Numbered from the stretch's first letter, positions 8,334 through 17,041 are shown. The stretch: DNA of 64,000 bases from CAYFQB01 sp964345225 (GCA_964345225.1 CAYFQB010000082.1:5699-69698); one strand, 5' to 3'. Notes: generated by a model from the letters alone, not told the origin. Program-made: numbers and translations.

Positions 8334-9419
8334 ATGCGCATAATTGCAATAGCCAATCAGAAAGGGGGATGCGGTAAAAGCACCACTGCAATTAATCTTT
8401 CTGCTTGTTTGGCAGAAGCCGATAGAGAAGTTTTGCTTATCGACCTGGATCCGCAGGGGCATGCAACTTTGGGGTTGAATAATATATCTGAGCATATTGA
8501 TGGAACAATATTTATGGATAAAACAATATATAATGTTCTGACTCCTATTCCTGAAAAAAGAGCCAGTCTTGATGAAATTATTACCCCTGTTTCTCAACGT
8601 TTTGATCTTGTACCCTCAAATATCGTTTTATCGGCAATAGAACAGGAGCTTTCCGGGAAGCCTGGCCGGGAAGACATTTTGTTTCAGGCAATTTCACTAA
8701 TGGCTTCCGAAAAGAAATATGATTATATCATTATTGATTGTTCACCGAGCCTGAGTTTGCTGACATTCAACGCACTGCGTGCATGCGGAGAACTTATCGC
8801 TCCTGTTGAAATAGGATTTTTTTCTTTGCATGGAATCAGCAGATTACTGGAAACAGTTAATTTGATTAAAGAGCAGTTAAATTTTGAAATTGTTGTAAGA
8901 GCCTTGGTTAACATGTTTGACAGCCGGACAAGGTTTGCACACGAGGTTAAGGACGAGATATATGAGTATTTTTCCGGAAAAGTATTTTCTACCGTGATAC
9001 ATAATAATGTACGTATAAAAGAAGCTTCAAGCTTTGGTATCCCGGTTATTGCATATGATAGTAGATGCCGTGGATCACATGATTACAGGTCATTGGCAGA
9101 AGAAGTCGTCAAGCAGGAGAAAGAGTATGCGAAGGAAGAACTTGTAAGGAAGGCGGCAAAAAAACAAAAGAAATTTACCTATTACGATCCTTATGCTCGG
9201 AGTGTGGGAATCGCAGGTGATTTTAACAATTGGACTTTGACACAGCTAAGCAAATTAGAACAGTCAGAAAAAGGTAATTGGACAAAGATTTTTAATCTAA
9301 AACCCGGGTTATACCGTTATAAATTTATTGTTGACGGCAAGTGGGTTATTGACCCGCTAAATTCAAATTATGAAATGGATGACTATGGTAATATAAATTC
9401 CCTGTTTGAAATGAAATAA
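8334..9419 (+). CDS. ParA-family ATPase with C-terminal glycogen-binding (CBM48/AMPK-type) domain
   Basis: This 361-aa protein has a complete ParA/Soj ATPase (about 1-260): deviant Walker A KGGCGKST at 10-17, DLDPQGHATL, and the Walker B-like IIDCSPSLSLL. From about residue 279 comes a small beta domain with GIAGDFNNW near 293-300, then GLYRYKFIVDGKW and a DP, the signature of the AMPK beta glycogen-binding/CBM48 fold. ParA ATPases move cargo over the nucleoid or membrane; CBM48 binds alpha-glucan. The fusion suggests a positioning ATPase that recognises a glycogen-like polymer (inference). An AAGGAGGGG ribosome site precedes the ATG. It is the first gene of a three-gene cluster. Confidence 0.85.
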   Translation: MRIIAIANQKGGCGKSTTAINLSACLAEADREVLLIDLDPQGHATLGLNNISEHIDGTIFMDKTIYNVLTPIPEKRASLDEIITPVSQRFDLVPSNIVLSAIEQELSGKPGREDILFQAISLMASEKKYDYIIIDCSPSLSLLTFNALRACGELIAPVEIGFFSLHGISRLLETVNLIKEQLNFEIVVRALVNMFDSRTRFAHEVKDEIYEYFSGKVFSTVIHNNVRIKEASSFGIPVIAYDSRCRGSHDYRSLAEEVVKQEKEYAKEELVRKAAKKQKKFTYYDPYARSVGIAGDFNNWTLTQLSKLEQSEKGNWTKIFNLKPGLYRYKFIVDGKWVIDPLNSNYEMDDYGNINSLFEMK

Positions 9420-9435
9420 CATTTGGAATTTTTAA

Positions 9436-10344
9436 ATGAGTAAATTCAAAAGATTGGGCAGGGGTTTGAAAGATATATCGTATCTGTTTCTTTCTTCAGA
9501 ACAAGGGAAGTTTCTTCTTAAAGAAGACTTGGAAGAAAAAAACGGAATAAATGCGTCAAGTCCTGGAATGAAAAATAAGTATATCTGTCTGGTAGGAGAT
9601 GAAACGGATTTTTATCATGCTTTTTTGGTGTTACATTTATCTTTTGCTTTAGCACGGCTTGGTATGCGTATTGTACTGGTTGATATGGACGAAGGACTTC
9701 CCTGTTTGCATTTCTTTATGGGTAATGAAGTACGAAGTAATATATCAACAACCCCCGATAGCTTGATTGAAACAGGATCCTCGGGCGTCAAGTTGGTTGG
9801 TTTAAGTAAAACGAGCATAAAGCAATTATTAAATATTGAAATGAATGATCAGATCCTCCTGGACCTAGAGAAAATAGAGAATGATGTTGATTTAGTTCTT
9901 GTTAGTACTATGCAGAATACCTTATTGCAGATGGATAAAGTGCTTGCAGAATCAATGAAAGAATTTATTATATTTGTCTCTCCAGATGATGATAAAATGC
10001 TCGAAGCCTATAGGATAATGAAGGTGTTATTTTCTCGTAATCCCATGGCAAAGGTTGGCACCGTTGTTACAGGTATTGACTATATGATAGAGGTAGACAG
10101 GGTTAATAATAAAATGTCCGGAGCGGTTAAGAAATTCCTGGATAAAGAGCTATATAAATATGGTTTTCTTTACAAAATAAAACGAGAATTTAATACTTTT
10201 TCGAACAGCTCTTCTGTTGAAGACAATCTCACCGCTTGTCTCTCTAATATTGCCCAGATTATCATGCACAGGTTGAATCTTGATGAATCATCATTGTCAT
10301 CAGGTCTGTTTTTTAAAAGGATATTTGCTGAGCATGCTCACTAA
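9436..10344 (+). CDS. Degenerate MinD/ParA-like protein with ParB-like N-terminal motif
   Basis: This 302-aa protein follows the ParA gene after 16 bases. The N-terminus FKRLGRGLKDISYLF resembles the ParB N-terminal motif (RLGRGL-ALF), which in ParB contacts and stimulates ParA. The remainder has a MinD/CpaE-like Rossmann layout (ICLVGDE..., RIVLVDMDEGLPCLHFFMG, DLVLVSTMQ, FIIFVSPDDDKMLEAYRIMKVL). The Walker A loop lacks the GKT/GKS core, so ATP hydrolysis is doubtful. A plausible role is adaptor or regulator of the neighbouring ParA-CBM protein. The function is not established. Confidence 0.7.
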   Translation: MSKFKRLGRGLKDISYLFLSSEQGKFLLKEDLEEKNGINASSPGMKNKYICLVGDETDFYHAFLVLHLSFALARLGMRIVLVDMDEGLPCLHFFMGNEVRSNISTTPDSLIETGSSGVKLVGLSKTSIKQLLNIEMNDQILLDLEKIENDVDLVLVSTMQNTLLQMDKVLAESMKEFIIFVSPDDDKMLEAYRIMKVLFSRNPMAKVGTVVTGIDYMIEVDRVNNKMSGAVKKFLDKELYKYGFLYKIKREFNTFSNSSSVEDNLTACLSNIAQIIMHRLNLDESSLSSGLFFKRIFAEHAH

Positions 10345-10361
10345 TAAAAAAGAGGTAGTAA

Positions 10362-10994
10362 ATGACTGTAGTATTTCGCAGCACAAAAATTGATAAAGAT
10401 AAATTAAGAGAAATAATTTTAAAAAATCCGGATTATTTACAATCCGGGCTTAGTCTAGTTGATCACCAATTAGACACAGGAGACCACGATATTATTGACT
10501 TTCTGGGAGTTGATAATACTGGACGACTGGTTATTGTGAATATTGATATTGAGGAGAATGTCGGGATGATGGTTTCTGCTTTAAGTCAGATACAATGGCT
10601 AAAAAAGAATGAAGGTCTGCTGAAAAGGCTCTATTTTAACGAAAAGGCAGATTTCAAAAGGTCTCCCCAAGTTCTTCTTATAGGACCCGGTTTTTCAGAG
10701 AAATTAAAAGAAGCTGCTAAACAGCTTCTGTATCTGGATATGAAATTTATAGAGTTTAAATATTTAATCGCTGTTGACATGGATGCCATCATATTTGAGG
10801 AAGTTTTTAATAATAAACAGTCCAAGGAGAAGGACCCGAAGAACAAAAATAATTTGCCCTCTGGATATTTATCTGGTTCCAAAATACAGCCGGGTAAAAT
10901 TCCGCAGTCAGTAAAAGTATCCCTCACCCAAGAAGAAATAGAGGAATTTATAGATTCTGATAAAGATTTTAAAAGAGATAAGATTACAGAGTAA
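10362..10994 (+). CDS. Unknown protein with degenerate PD-(D/E)XK/NucS-like fold
   Basis: This 210-aa third gene of the cluster lies 17 bases after the MinD-like gene behind an AAAGAGG ribosome site. Residues 13-60 (LREIILKNPDYLQSGL..., then HDIIDFLGVDNTGRLVIVNIDI) follow the pattern of NucS-type restriction-like folds, 'ID-L-D-GRLVVIELK', but the catalytic E-K pair is replaced by NID, so nuclease activity is unlikely. A charged, disordered C-terminal tail (about 160-210) has an acidic helix near the end (TQEEIEEFIDSD). It is probably a binding protein of the ParA-CBM system. The assignment is by pattern only. Confidence 0.6.
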   Translation: MTVVFRSTKIDKDKLREIILKNPDYLQSGLSLVDHQLDTGDHDIIDFLGVDNTGRLVIVNIDIEENVGMMVSALSQIQWLKKNEGLLKRLYFNEKADFKRSPQVLLIGPGFSEKLKEAAKQLLYLDMKFIEFKYLIAVDMDAIIFEEVFNNKQSKEKDPKNKNNLPSGYLSGSKIQPGKIPQSVKVSLTQEEIEEFIDSDKDFKRDKITE

Positions 10995-11048
10995 CATACA
11001 TTTATCCCGCGACGCTTCGAAAATCCCGGACTTTAGTATGGGTGAGCT

Positions 11049-11528
11049 TCATTTTGAACGCTTGAAAGTACCGCTTTTTCCTCCCTGTTTTTTGATCAGC
11101 ATAATGTCCGAGATTACCATTTCTTTATCGACGGCCTTGCACATGTCATAGATTGTCAGGGCTGCTGCTGAAAGAGAGGTCAGTGCTTCCATCTCAACAC
11201 CGGTCTGGCCGGTTACCTTTACACGTGATTCAATCTTAATTCTGCTTTTTTTAGAATCCAGTTCGAAATCAATATTGATTGAAGAGATTTTCAACGGGTG
11301 ACACATGGGAATTAACTCAGAGGTCTTTTTTGCAGCCATTATACCAGCAACGCGTGCAACACCAAGCACATCCCCTTTTAATATTCTGCGGTCTTTTATG
11401 AGGCGCAGGGTTTCCTCTTTCATATAAACAGAACCTCTTGCTACGGCTTCTCTCCTGGTCTCAGGTTTTGCAGAAACATCAACCATCTGTGCCTTTCCTT
11501 TTTTGTCGAAATGGGTAAACATGGCCAT
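11049..11528 (-). CDS. moaC: Cyclic pyranopterin monophosphate synthase
   Basis: This 159-aa protein matches MoaC along its length: MVDVSAKPETRREAVARG, KGDVLGVARVAGIMAAKKTSELIPMCHPL, TGVEMEALTSLSAAALTIYDMCKA and the terminal GGKSGTF. MoaC converts the MoaA product to cPMP in molybdenum/tungsten cofactor synthesis in the cytoplasm. It follows moaA by 17 bases on the same strand, at the distal end of the tol-pal transcription unit. The start could be the third codon (ATG). Nearby tungstate transport genes fit a need for pterin cofactor. Confidence 0.95.
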   Translation of the reverse strand: MAMFTHFDKKGKAQMVDVSAKPETRREAVARGSVYMKEETLRLIKDRRILKGDVLGVARVAGIMAAKKTSELIPMCHPLKISSINIDFELDSKKSRIKIESRVKVTGQTGVEMEALTSLSAAALTIYDMCKAVDKEMVISDIMLIKKQGGKSGTFKRSK

Positions 11529-11545
11529 TTCAGTTTATTTAAAGG

Positions 11546-12583
11546 TTATCCGCCGATTTTAGACATCGGCCGTCTTGAAAATTGTTGTCTTCTGATTGTT
11601 GGATATAAGGTATTTTCATTCTGATTTCTGGATTCTGTAATTTGACTTAGAATTTTATGTCCCTCTGGTTTTACTTCAACAGACAGCCTTAGGAGACGTT
11701 TAATCTCTGAATCAGGTTCACCGTTTCTGAGAGGGGATCTCAGGTCAATTTCTGTTTCAGAGAACAGGCAGGGCCTTATTTTTCCGTCTGCTGTAAGTCT
11801 TATGCGGTTACAGTCCTGGCAGAAGTGGTGTGTCAGTGCACTGATAAAGCCGACAACGCCCTTTGCCCCTTTGAGCCTGAAATATTTTGAAGGCCCGTTT
11901 CTTCTCAGGCGCACAGGTATAAGCGGAGCTATGGTTTCAATGATGCCTTTTATTTCATCGGTTGTTATGTATTTGCCGGGACTCCAGAAATCAACAGATC
12001 CTGATGGCATTAATTCTATAAAACGTACCTGGTAGTCTGTATTAATAGTTCTTCTGGCATAGTCTATTATTTCATCATCGTTAAAGCCTCTTATCGGAAC
12101 CATGTTTATTTTTATCGGTTTGAGCCCTGCCTTTTCAGCAGAATAAATTCCTCTTAAGACGGTATCCAGGCTTCCTCCGCCGGTAATCTCCCTGTATTTT
12201 TCAGGGTTTAATGAATCGATACTTACATTGATTCTATCCAGCCCTGCATCTGCAATTTCTTCTGCGTATTCTTCAAGGAGGGTACCATTTGTAGTCATGC
12301 TGAGATCGTCAATACCTTGAATCTTTTTTATTGATGATATAAGGAAAGTTATATCCTTTCTGACAAGCGGTTCTCCACCTGTAAGCCTGACTTTTCTTAC
12401 ACCGAGTCCCGCGGCTATTCTGACAATCCTTGTAATTTCTTCATAGGTGAGTATCTCCTGATGTGCGGAGGGCGGAACACCATTTGAAGGCATACAATAA
12501 ATACATTTAAGATTGCATCTGTCAGTAATAGACAGTCTCAGGTAATCTATTACCCTGAAAAAACTGTCCTTAAGTGTATTCAT
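11546..12583 (-). CDS. moaA: GTP 3',8-cyclase (radical SAM)
   Basis: This 345-aa radical-SAM enzyme performs the first step of molybdopterin synthesis. It carries the N-terminal 4Fe-4S motif CNLKCIYC, GGEPLVRKD, and the C-terminal cluster site CQDCNRIRLTADGKIRPC. The extreme C-terminus ends in SKIGG, the conserved GG tail needed to finish the active site. The stretch just before it (about 305-335, polar) is a poorly conserved insertion. Its start overlaps the ybgF stop by 4 bases, so it is translationally coupled to the tol operon; moaC follows. Confidence 0.95.
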   Translation of the reverse strand: MNTLKDSFFRVIDYLRLSITDRCNLKCIYCMPSNGVPPSAHQEILTYEEITRIVRIAAGLGVRKVRLTGGEPLVRKDITFLISSIKKIQGIDDLSMTTNGTLLEEYAEEIADAGLDRINVSIDSLNPEKYREITGGGSLDTVLRGIYSAEKAGLKPIKINMVPIRGFNDDEIIDYARRTINTDYQVRFIELMPSGSVDFWSPGKYITTDEIKGIIETIAPLIPVRLRRNGPSKYFRLKGAKGVVGFISALTHHFCQDCNRIRLTADGKIRPCLFSETEIDLRSPLRNGEPDSEIKRLLRLSVEVKPEGHKILSQITESRNQNENTLYPTIRRQQFSRRPMSKIGG

Positions 12584-13494
12584 TTCTTCTTGCTTATTTC
12601 TGTAAGCTTCTTCTTGGCAATCTCTGATTCTTTTGAATCCGGAAATCTTTCAATCAGTTTTTCAAGTATAATCCTGCCTGTCTTTTTGTCTCCTAATTCA
12701 ATAAAAGAAAAACCCTGTTTCAGGAATGCGCCAGCTGTTTTTTCACTGTCAGGGAATTTTTTCAGTAATGATTCATAGGCAAGAATAGCACTTTCGTAAT
12801 CATTCTCCCTGTAATATGTCTCTGCAATCCAGAAATGTGCATTATCGGTCAGGTCGTTCTCGGGATAATCCTTTATAAAGGATTCGAACATCTTCCTTGC
12901 TTCTCTAAAATTTTTGTCTTTAAATGTTTGATAGGCAGCTTCGTAGTCTATCGTCTTGTCATCTGGAACCTCTTTTTCCTTTATAACCTCTTCCTGCTTT
13001 TTTATCTCTGCTTCTGCAAGCTTAGATTTATCCTCGATGTCGGTTACCCCCTCTTCAGCTCCTGGCTGCTCAATTGGCCTCTCCGGGGTTTCAATATGTT
13101 CAGAAACAGCACCAGATTTAACTTTAAGGATTTTTAGTTGATTTTCGAGACTGGCTATCTGAGCCTTCAAAAGCTCTATTTCTGAAGCAGAACCTTTTAA
13201 AGAATTTTCAACAGAATATCTGTTTTCTTCGAACCTGCCCCTTAATTCCTGAAGACCCATTGAAATCTCCGAGATTCTTGCGTTCAGATCTGCCTGGCTT
13301 TCTCGAACTGCATGGAATGAATCCTCTTTGACAGTAACCTCGGTCTTCTCTTTTAGTGAATTAATTTCGTTTTGGGTCTTTTCCGAATCTCTCATTAAAT
13401 AGTTTACATCCTGTCTGAGAAGATCGAGATCGGTACTTGTAACAATACATGCTGAGAGAAACAGGAGCAGAAAAACAGAAAAAAATTTCATCAT
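12580..13494 (-). CDS. ybgF: Cell division coordinator CpoB / YbgF-like Tol-Pal protein
   Basis: This 304-aa periplasmic protein has a signal sequence with a possible lipobox (LFLSAC), a long coiled coil (about 35-125), a charged linker, then C-terminal TPR repeats (YEAAYQTFKDKNFREARKMFESFIKDYP, FWIAETYYRENDYESAILAYESLLKKFPDS). This is the YbgF/CpoB layout. In other bacteria it links Tol-Pal to peptidoglycan synthesis at division. It follows pal after 9 bases and overlaps moaA by 4 bases. Confidence 0.9.
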   Translation of the reverse strand: MMKFFSVFLLLFLSACIVTSTDLDLLRQDVNYLMRDSEKTQNEINSLKEKTEVTVKEDSFHAVRESQADLNARISEISMGLQELRGRFEENRYSVENSLKGSASEIELLKAQIASLENQLKILKVKSGAVSEHIETPERPIEQPGAEEGVTDIEDKSKLAEAEIKKQEEVIKEKEVPDDKTIDYEAAYQTFKDKNFREARKMFESFIKDYPENDLTDNAHFWIAETYYRENDYESAILAYESLLKKFPDSEKTAGAFLKQGFSFIELGDKKTGRIILEKLIERFPDSKESEIAKKKLTEISKKK

Positions 13495-13503
13495 TGATCT
13501 CCC

Positions 13504-14031
13504 CTATTCAACAATAAAATGTGCACGCCTGTTTTTTGACCAGCAGCCCTCGTTTTGCTCTGTGCAAAGAGGCCTTTCTTCTCCGTAACTTACTATATTG
13601 ATTCTGGGGGATGCTACCCCGAGAGAGATGAGATAGTCTTTAACTGTCTTTGCCCTTCTGTCACCAAGTGCAAGATTGTATTCATTTGTACCACGTTCAT
13701 CGCAATGGCCTTCAATTAAGAGTCTGGATTCGCTGTTTCTAATCATCCATGAAGAAACAGTCTTCACCATGGGTTTATATTTATCTTTCAGATTATACAT
13801 GTCAAAATCGAAAAGGACATCTTCTAACAATATTTCTTTTCCTTCAGGTGTTATAACTTTAGATTGTATAATCTCGGCTTTCTCTCCAGGTATCATTTCT
13901 TTAGTTTCTTTAGGCTGTGTTACCGAAGGTTTTTGCTCCGAAGGTTTTTCTCCGGGCTGGGTTATTACTCTCTGTTTACAACCATATGCAATAATTAACA
14001 GAAACAGAATAAATATCCAGTACTTTCTCAT
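13504..14031 (-). CDS. pal: Peptidoglycan-associated lipoprotein Pal
   Basis: This 175-aa protein has a signal peptide with a lipobox at ...IAYGC, a proline/lysine linker, and a C-terminal OmpA domain with the peptidoglycan-binding motif IEGHCDERGTNEYNLALGDRRA and a closing ...RRAHFIVE. It is anchored in the outer membrane and binds peptidoglycan and TolB. It lies 28 bases after tolB in the tol operon. Confidence 0.95.
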   Translation of the reverse strand: MRKYWIFILFLLIIAYGCKQRVITQPGEKPSEQKPSVTQPKETKEMIPGEKAEIIQSKVITPEGKEILLEDVLFDFDMYNLKDKYKPMVKTVSSWMIRNSESRLLIEGHCDERGTNEYNLALGDRRAKTVKDYLISLGVASPRINIVSYGEERPLCTEQNEGCWSKNRRAHFIVE

Positions 14032-14059
14032 AAATTCCTCCTTTTTTTAATTAAAAAGA

Positions 14060-15346
14060 TTAGTTTGGAGACCACCTTGGACCAAATGCCTTCAGTCCTC
14101 CAGGTGTTATCTTTCTCTGGGCTTCCCCTTTAGCCCTCATAATATATATGCCTTTAGTTCCAGCTCTGTCTGAAGAAAAAGTTATATATCTTCCATCAGG
14201 TGAAAAACAAGGGTCTTCATTATTGCCGTATTCGGTAAGCTGAGTTAATTCAGAGCCATCAGATTTAATTATGAAAACCTGATTCTTCCCACCGCTCCTT
14301 CCCGAAAAAACAAGTCGGTCACTATCAGCAGACCAGCTTGGAGATGTATTGTATGAGCCTTCAAAAGTCAGTCTTCTTATGTTACTGCCATCTGAGCGCA
14401 TTAGATAGATTTGTGGACTGCCACCACGGTCTGAAACGAAGGCAATGAAATTTCCATCAGGTGAAACCGCAGGTGATACTTCGATCCCGTAAGAAGACAT
14501 TATCTTCTTAATTTTATTGTCATTGATGTCAAAGATATATAAATCAGGGGTACCGGATTTGGATGAAGAAAGGGTAAAAATATTACCGTTAGGAAAAAAA
14601 TCACCTGCCATATTTACACCATTGGAAACAAAAATTCTTTTTTCGGTCATACTAAGAAAGTTTATCAAATATACCCCCCATTGTCTACCTCTTTCAGATG
14701 AATAAATAATCTTTGTTCCATCTGGAGACCAGTGTGGTGTCAATACAATAGTGCCCTTCAAACCAAGTTTTTTGATCCTGTGCCCATCCCAATCCATAAT
14801 GTAGATACTCTTTTTCCCTTTATCTTCTGCAACGAAAGCGATTTTCGTTCTGAAAATACCTGGTTTTCCTGTGAATAGTTGGTATATATCATTAGCGATA
14901 CTATGTGCAAGTTGCCTGAGGAGTCTTTTTTCAGCCTGATATTGTTTTATCAATATCTCCTTCCCCTCAAAAGTATCATAAACAGTTATGTTGACAATCA
15001 AATCCCCTTCTTCATGGACAGTACCTTTAACTACAGCCTCTATCCCGAGGGGAGTCCAGTTTTTTGGATTGAAGGGCTGTGAAATAGACTCTATATATGA
15101 TGAACTGTCGATATACCTGAAAATACCTGTAAAAATAAGATCTTCCCTGACGATTTCAGAGATCTCTTTTCCTGAGGGTCCCTGAAGATCAAAAATAGCG
15201 ATAGGCAATTTTTTAATCGCAGGAGAAGTGATGTCAATATAGACTTTTGCATCAATAGAGCTGACAAGTAAAAGGTAACAAGTTATAAGTAAAACAAAAT
15301 TTTTTACACGCAACCCGTAAACCGCAACACGTAACTTTTTTCTCAT
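14060..15346 (-). CDS. tolB: Tol-Pal system beta-propeller protein TolB
   Basis: This 428-aa periplasmic protein has an N-terminal TolB domain (about 35-160, KLPIAIFDLQGPSGKEISEIVREDLIFTGIF) followed by six-bladed WD40-like repeats (HWSPDGTKIIYSS, AVSPDGNFIAFVSDRGG, SWSADSDRLVFSGRSGG, CFSPDGRYITFSSDRAG). It overlaps tolA by 4 bases. The signal peptide region is odd: its DNA (about 15250-15346) is made of short words like the dispersed 'aagtaa/acgtaac' repeats seen elsewhere in this window, as if such a repeat had been recruited into the coding sequence. Confidence 0.95.
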   Translation of the reverse strand: MRKKLRVAVYGLRVKNFVLLITCYLLLVSSIDAKVYIDITSPAIKKLPIAIFDLQGPSGKEISEIVREDLIFTGIFRYIDSSSYIESISQPFNPKNWTPLGIEAVVKGTVHEEGDLIVNITVYDTFEGKEILIKQYQAEKRLLRQLAHSIANDIYQLFTGKPGIFRTKIAFVAEDKGKKSIYIMDWDGHRIKKLGLKGTIVLTPHWSPDGTKIIYSSERGRQWGVYLINFLSMTEKRIFVSNGVNMAGDFFPNGNIFTLSSSKSGTPDLYIFDINDNKIKKIMSSYGIEVSPAVSPDGNFIAFVSDRGGSPQIYLMRSDGSNIRRLTFEGSYNTSPSWSADSDRLVFSGRSGGKNQVFIIKSDGSELTQLTEYGNNEDPCFSPDGRYITFSSDRAGTKGIYIMRAKGEAQRKITPGGLKAFGPRWSPN

Positions 15347-16017
15347 GGATAGAACCTTATCCCTATTACAATCTCATATGGCGGGGGAGTTACAGGGCTT
15401 GCCATTGTAATAGCCTTAAGCGCTGACCTGTCAAAGAGTTTGTTGCCTGAACTTTTTTCTATACCCTGCAGTATTATAGTACCGTCTTTCTGAATCTTTA
15501 CGGATATGATTGTCAGGAGATCCTTTTTCTTAAAGTCGCCCCAGCTCCATTCGTGCCATATTTCATCATGGATTTTCAGATAATAATTGTCGGTATCAAA
15601 AGGAATTCCTTCAGAAGGACCGTTCTTTGTGCTTTGAGGTAATGGCTTCCGGATGTGATGTTCTGCGCCTGTTTCTGAAATAATAGATCTCAATCTGACT
15701 ATACGCTCTATTCTTTTCTTGGCCTCGATTTCAGAAATCCTTTCCTCGACCCTCTTACTTTCGATTTTCTCCTTTTGCCTTTTTCTTGTTTCATAAAGTT
15801 TTTTAGGTAAAACAGTCTTTGTTGTTTTTGTATATAATTTTTGAGATTTAATATCTGCTCGAAACGATTTATTGCTAGGTTCGACGATGCTTACGATATA
15901 TGGTGAAGGCATAATGATATGATTGGTCTGTCTTATAGTCAACAGTGTCAGAAGCAAAATGGTCAAATGAAGTGCTGCTGATATAACAGCAGTCCTCTGG
16001 AGACTGGGACCTTTCAT
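15343..16017 (-). CDS. tolA: TolA/TonB-type energy transducer
   Basis: This 224-aa protein has an N-terminal transmembrane helix (AVISAALHLTILLLTLLTI), a lysine/glutamate-rich helical stretch (about 60-115) and a C-terminal TonB/TolA-like domain (IKKSSGNKLFDRSALKAI-type region, PVTPPPYEIVIGIRFYP). It is shorter than E. coli TolA. The position between tolR and tolB, overlapping both by 4 bases, supports the TolA role of spanning the periplasm to TolB/Pal. Confidence 0.85.
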   Translation of the reverse strand: MKGPSLQRTAVISAALHLTILLLTLLTIRQTNHIIMPSPYIVSIVEPSNKSFRADIKSQKLYTKTTKTVLPKKLYETRKRQKEKIESKRVEERISEIEAKKRIERIVRLRSIISETGAEHHIRKPLPQSTKNGPSEGIPFDTDNYYLKIHDEIWHEWSWGDFKKKDLLTIISVKIQKDGTIILQGIEKSSGNKLFDRSALKAITMASPVTPPPYEIVIGIRFYP

Positions 16018-16415
16018 CTTAACTTGATTTTTGGTTCAGTTATCATCCCTAGCTTTTCAATTCCTGCTTCTTTAATTTCGCCCATAACCTCAACGACTAC
16101 TCCATAAGACACATCCTTGTCTGCCTTTAAAAAGACGTTCGGGTTGAGTTTGCTAATAGCATCAAGCTTTTTCCGCATCTTTGAAATCGTGACCGGCATT
16201 TTGTTCATATAGATGGTCCTGTCTTTTTTTATTACCAGGGTTATCCTTTCCTCAGGCGGCAGGTCTTTTCCCTTTGCCTCGGGCAGATCCACATCAATAC
16301 CCTGCTGTAGAAGGGGGGCGGTAACCATAAATATGACTAACAGCACAAGCATGACGTCAACAAAAGGAGTTACATTAATTTCCGAGAGGACGTTTCTGTT
16401 TCTGTTCGTTCTCAT
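16014..16415 (-). CDS. tolR: Biopolymer transporter TolR/ExbD
   Basis: This 133-aa ExbD/TolR protein has a short cytoplasmic N-terminus with NVTPFVDVMLVLLVIFMVTAPLL, the single transmembrane helix with the conserved aspartate of the proton channel, then a periplasmic domain (ERITLVIKKDRTIYMNKMPV, VFLKADKDVSYGVVVEVM). It works with TolQ to harvest proton motive force. Four-base overlaps on both sides. Confidence 0.95.
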   Translation of the reverse strand: MRTNRNRNVLSEINVTPFVDVMLVLLVIFMVTAPLLQQGIDVDLPEAKGKDLPPEERITLVIKKDRTIYMNKMPVTISKMRKKLDAISKLNPNVFLKADKDVSYGVVVEVMGEIKEAGIEKLGMITEPKIKLR

Positions 16416-17041
16416 TCGTTCACCTCCGTGAAAAGCTCAAGCAGCTCCTCAGAGAAATCCTCCATTTCAACAATCATTGTTCTTGACATGCTTAGGTAGT
16501 AATTGTATGCAATTACTGCTGGTATTGCAGCAGCAAGCCCCAGTGCTGTTGCTATAAGGGCTTCTGCAATTCCAGGTGCTACAACGGCTAAAGATGCTGA
16601 TCCAGCGGTGCCAATTCCTCTGAAGGAGTTCATAATGCCCCATACAGTTCCGAAGAGTCCTATAAAAGGTGTTGATGAGCCTGTTGTTGCAAGAAAGCTG
16701 AGATATTTTTCGAGTTTTACAGATTCGAGTGTTTCGTATCTCCTGAGCATGCGTTTAATCTCTGATCGATCCCTGTTCAGATGATCTGTATATACAGATT
16801 TAAAAACGTTTACAATCGGACTTAAATATAGAGTTTTTGTTGCCTGATAAAGGCTTTTTGAATTTCTGTTAACCCTGAAAGCACGCAAAAAAAGTTCTGA
16901 CTCTTTTTTTGCCTTTAAGAAATATCTCTGTTTAAAAAAAATAATTGCCCATGACATAACAGAGAAAAAAAGGAGTAATAATAAAACCCCCTTAACAACA
17001 TATCCTGCCTGAAATATCAATTGGAGAACTGAATTTTCCAT
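16412..17041 (-). CDS. tolQ: Tol-Pal proton channel subunit TolQ
   Basis: This 209-aa MotA/TolQ/ExbB protein has three membrane segments: one near residues 15-35, and two in the C-terminal half around the motif TGSSTPFIGLFGTVWGIM and ALIATALGLAAAIPAVIAYNYY. It is the first gene of the tol-pal-moa operon. The 5' region (17042-17176) is shared with the tRNA-Ser promoter and holds a near-palindrome of TATACTA words that may be regulatory. Confidence 0.95.
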   Translation of the reverse strand: MENSVLQLIFQAGYVVKGVLLLLLFFSVMSWAIIFFKQRYFLKAKKESELFLRAFRVNRNSKSLYQATKTLYLSPIVNVFKSVYTDHLNRDRSEIKRMLRRYETLESVKLEKYLSFLATTGSSTPFIGLFGTVWGIMNSFRGIGTAGSASLAVVAPGIAEALIATALGLAAAIPAVIAYNYYLSMSRTMIVEMEDFSEELLELFTEVNE

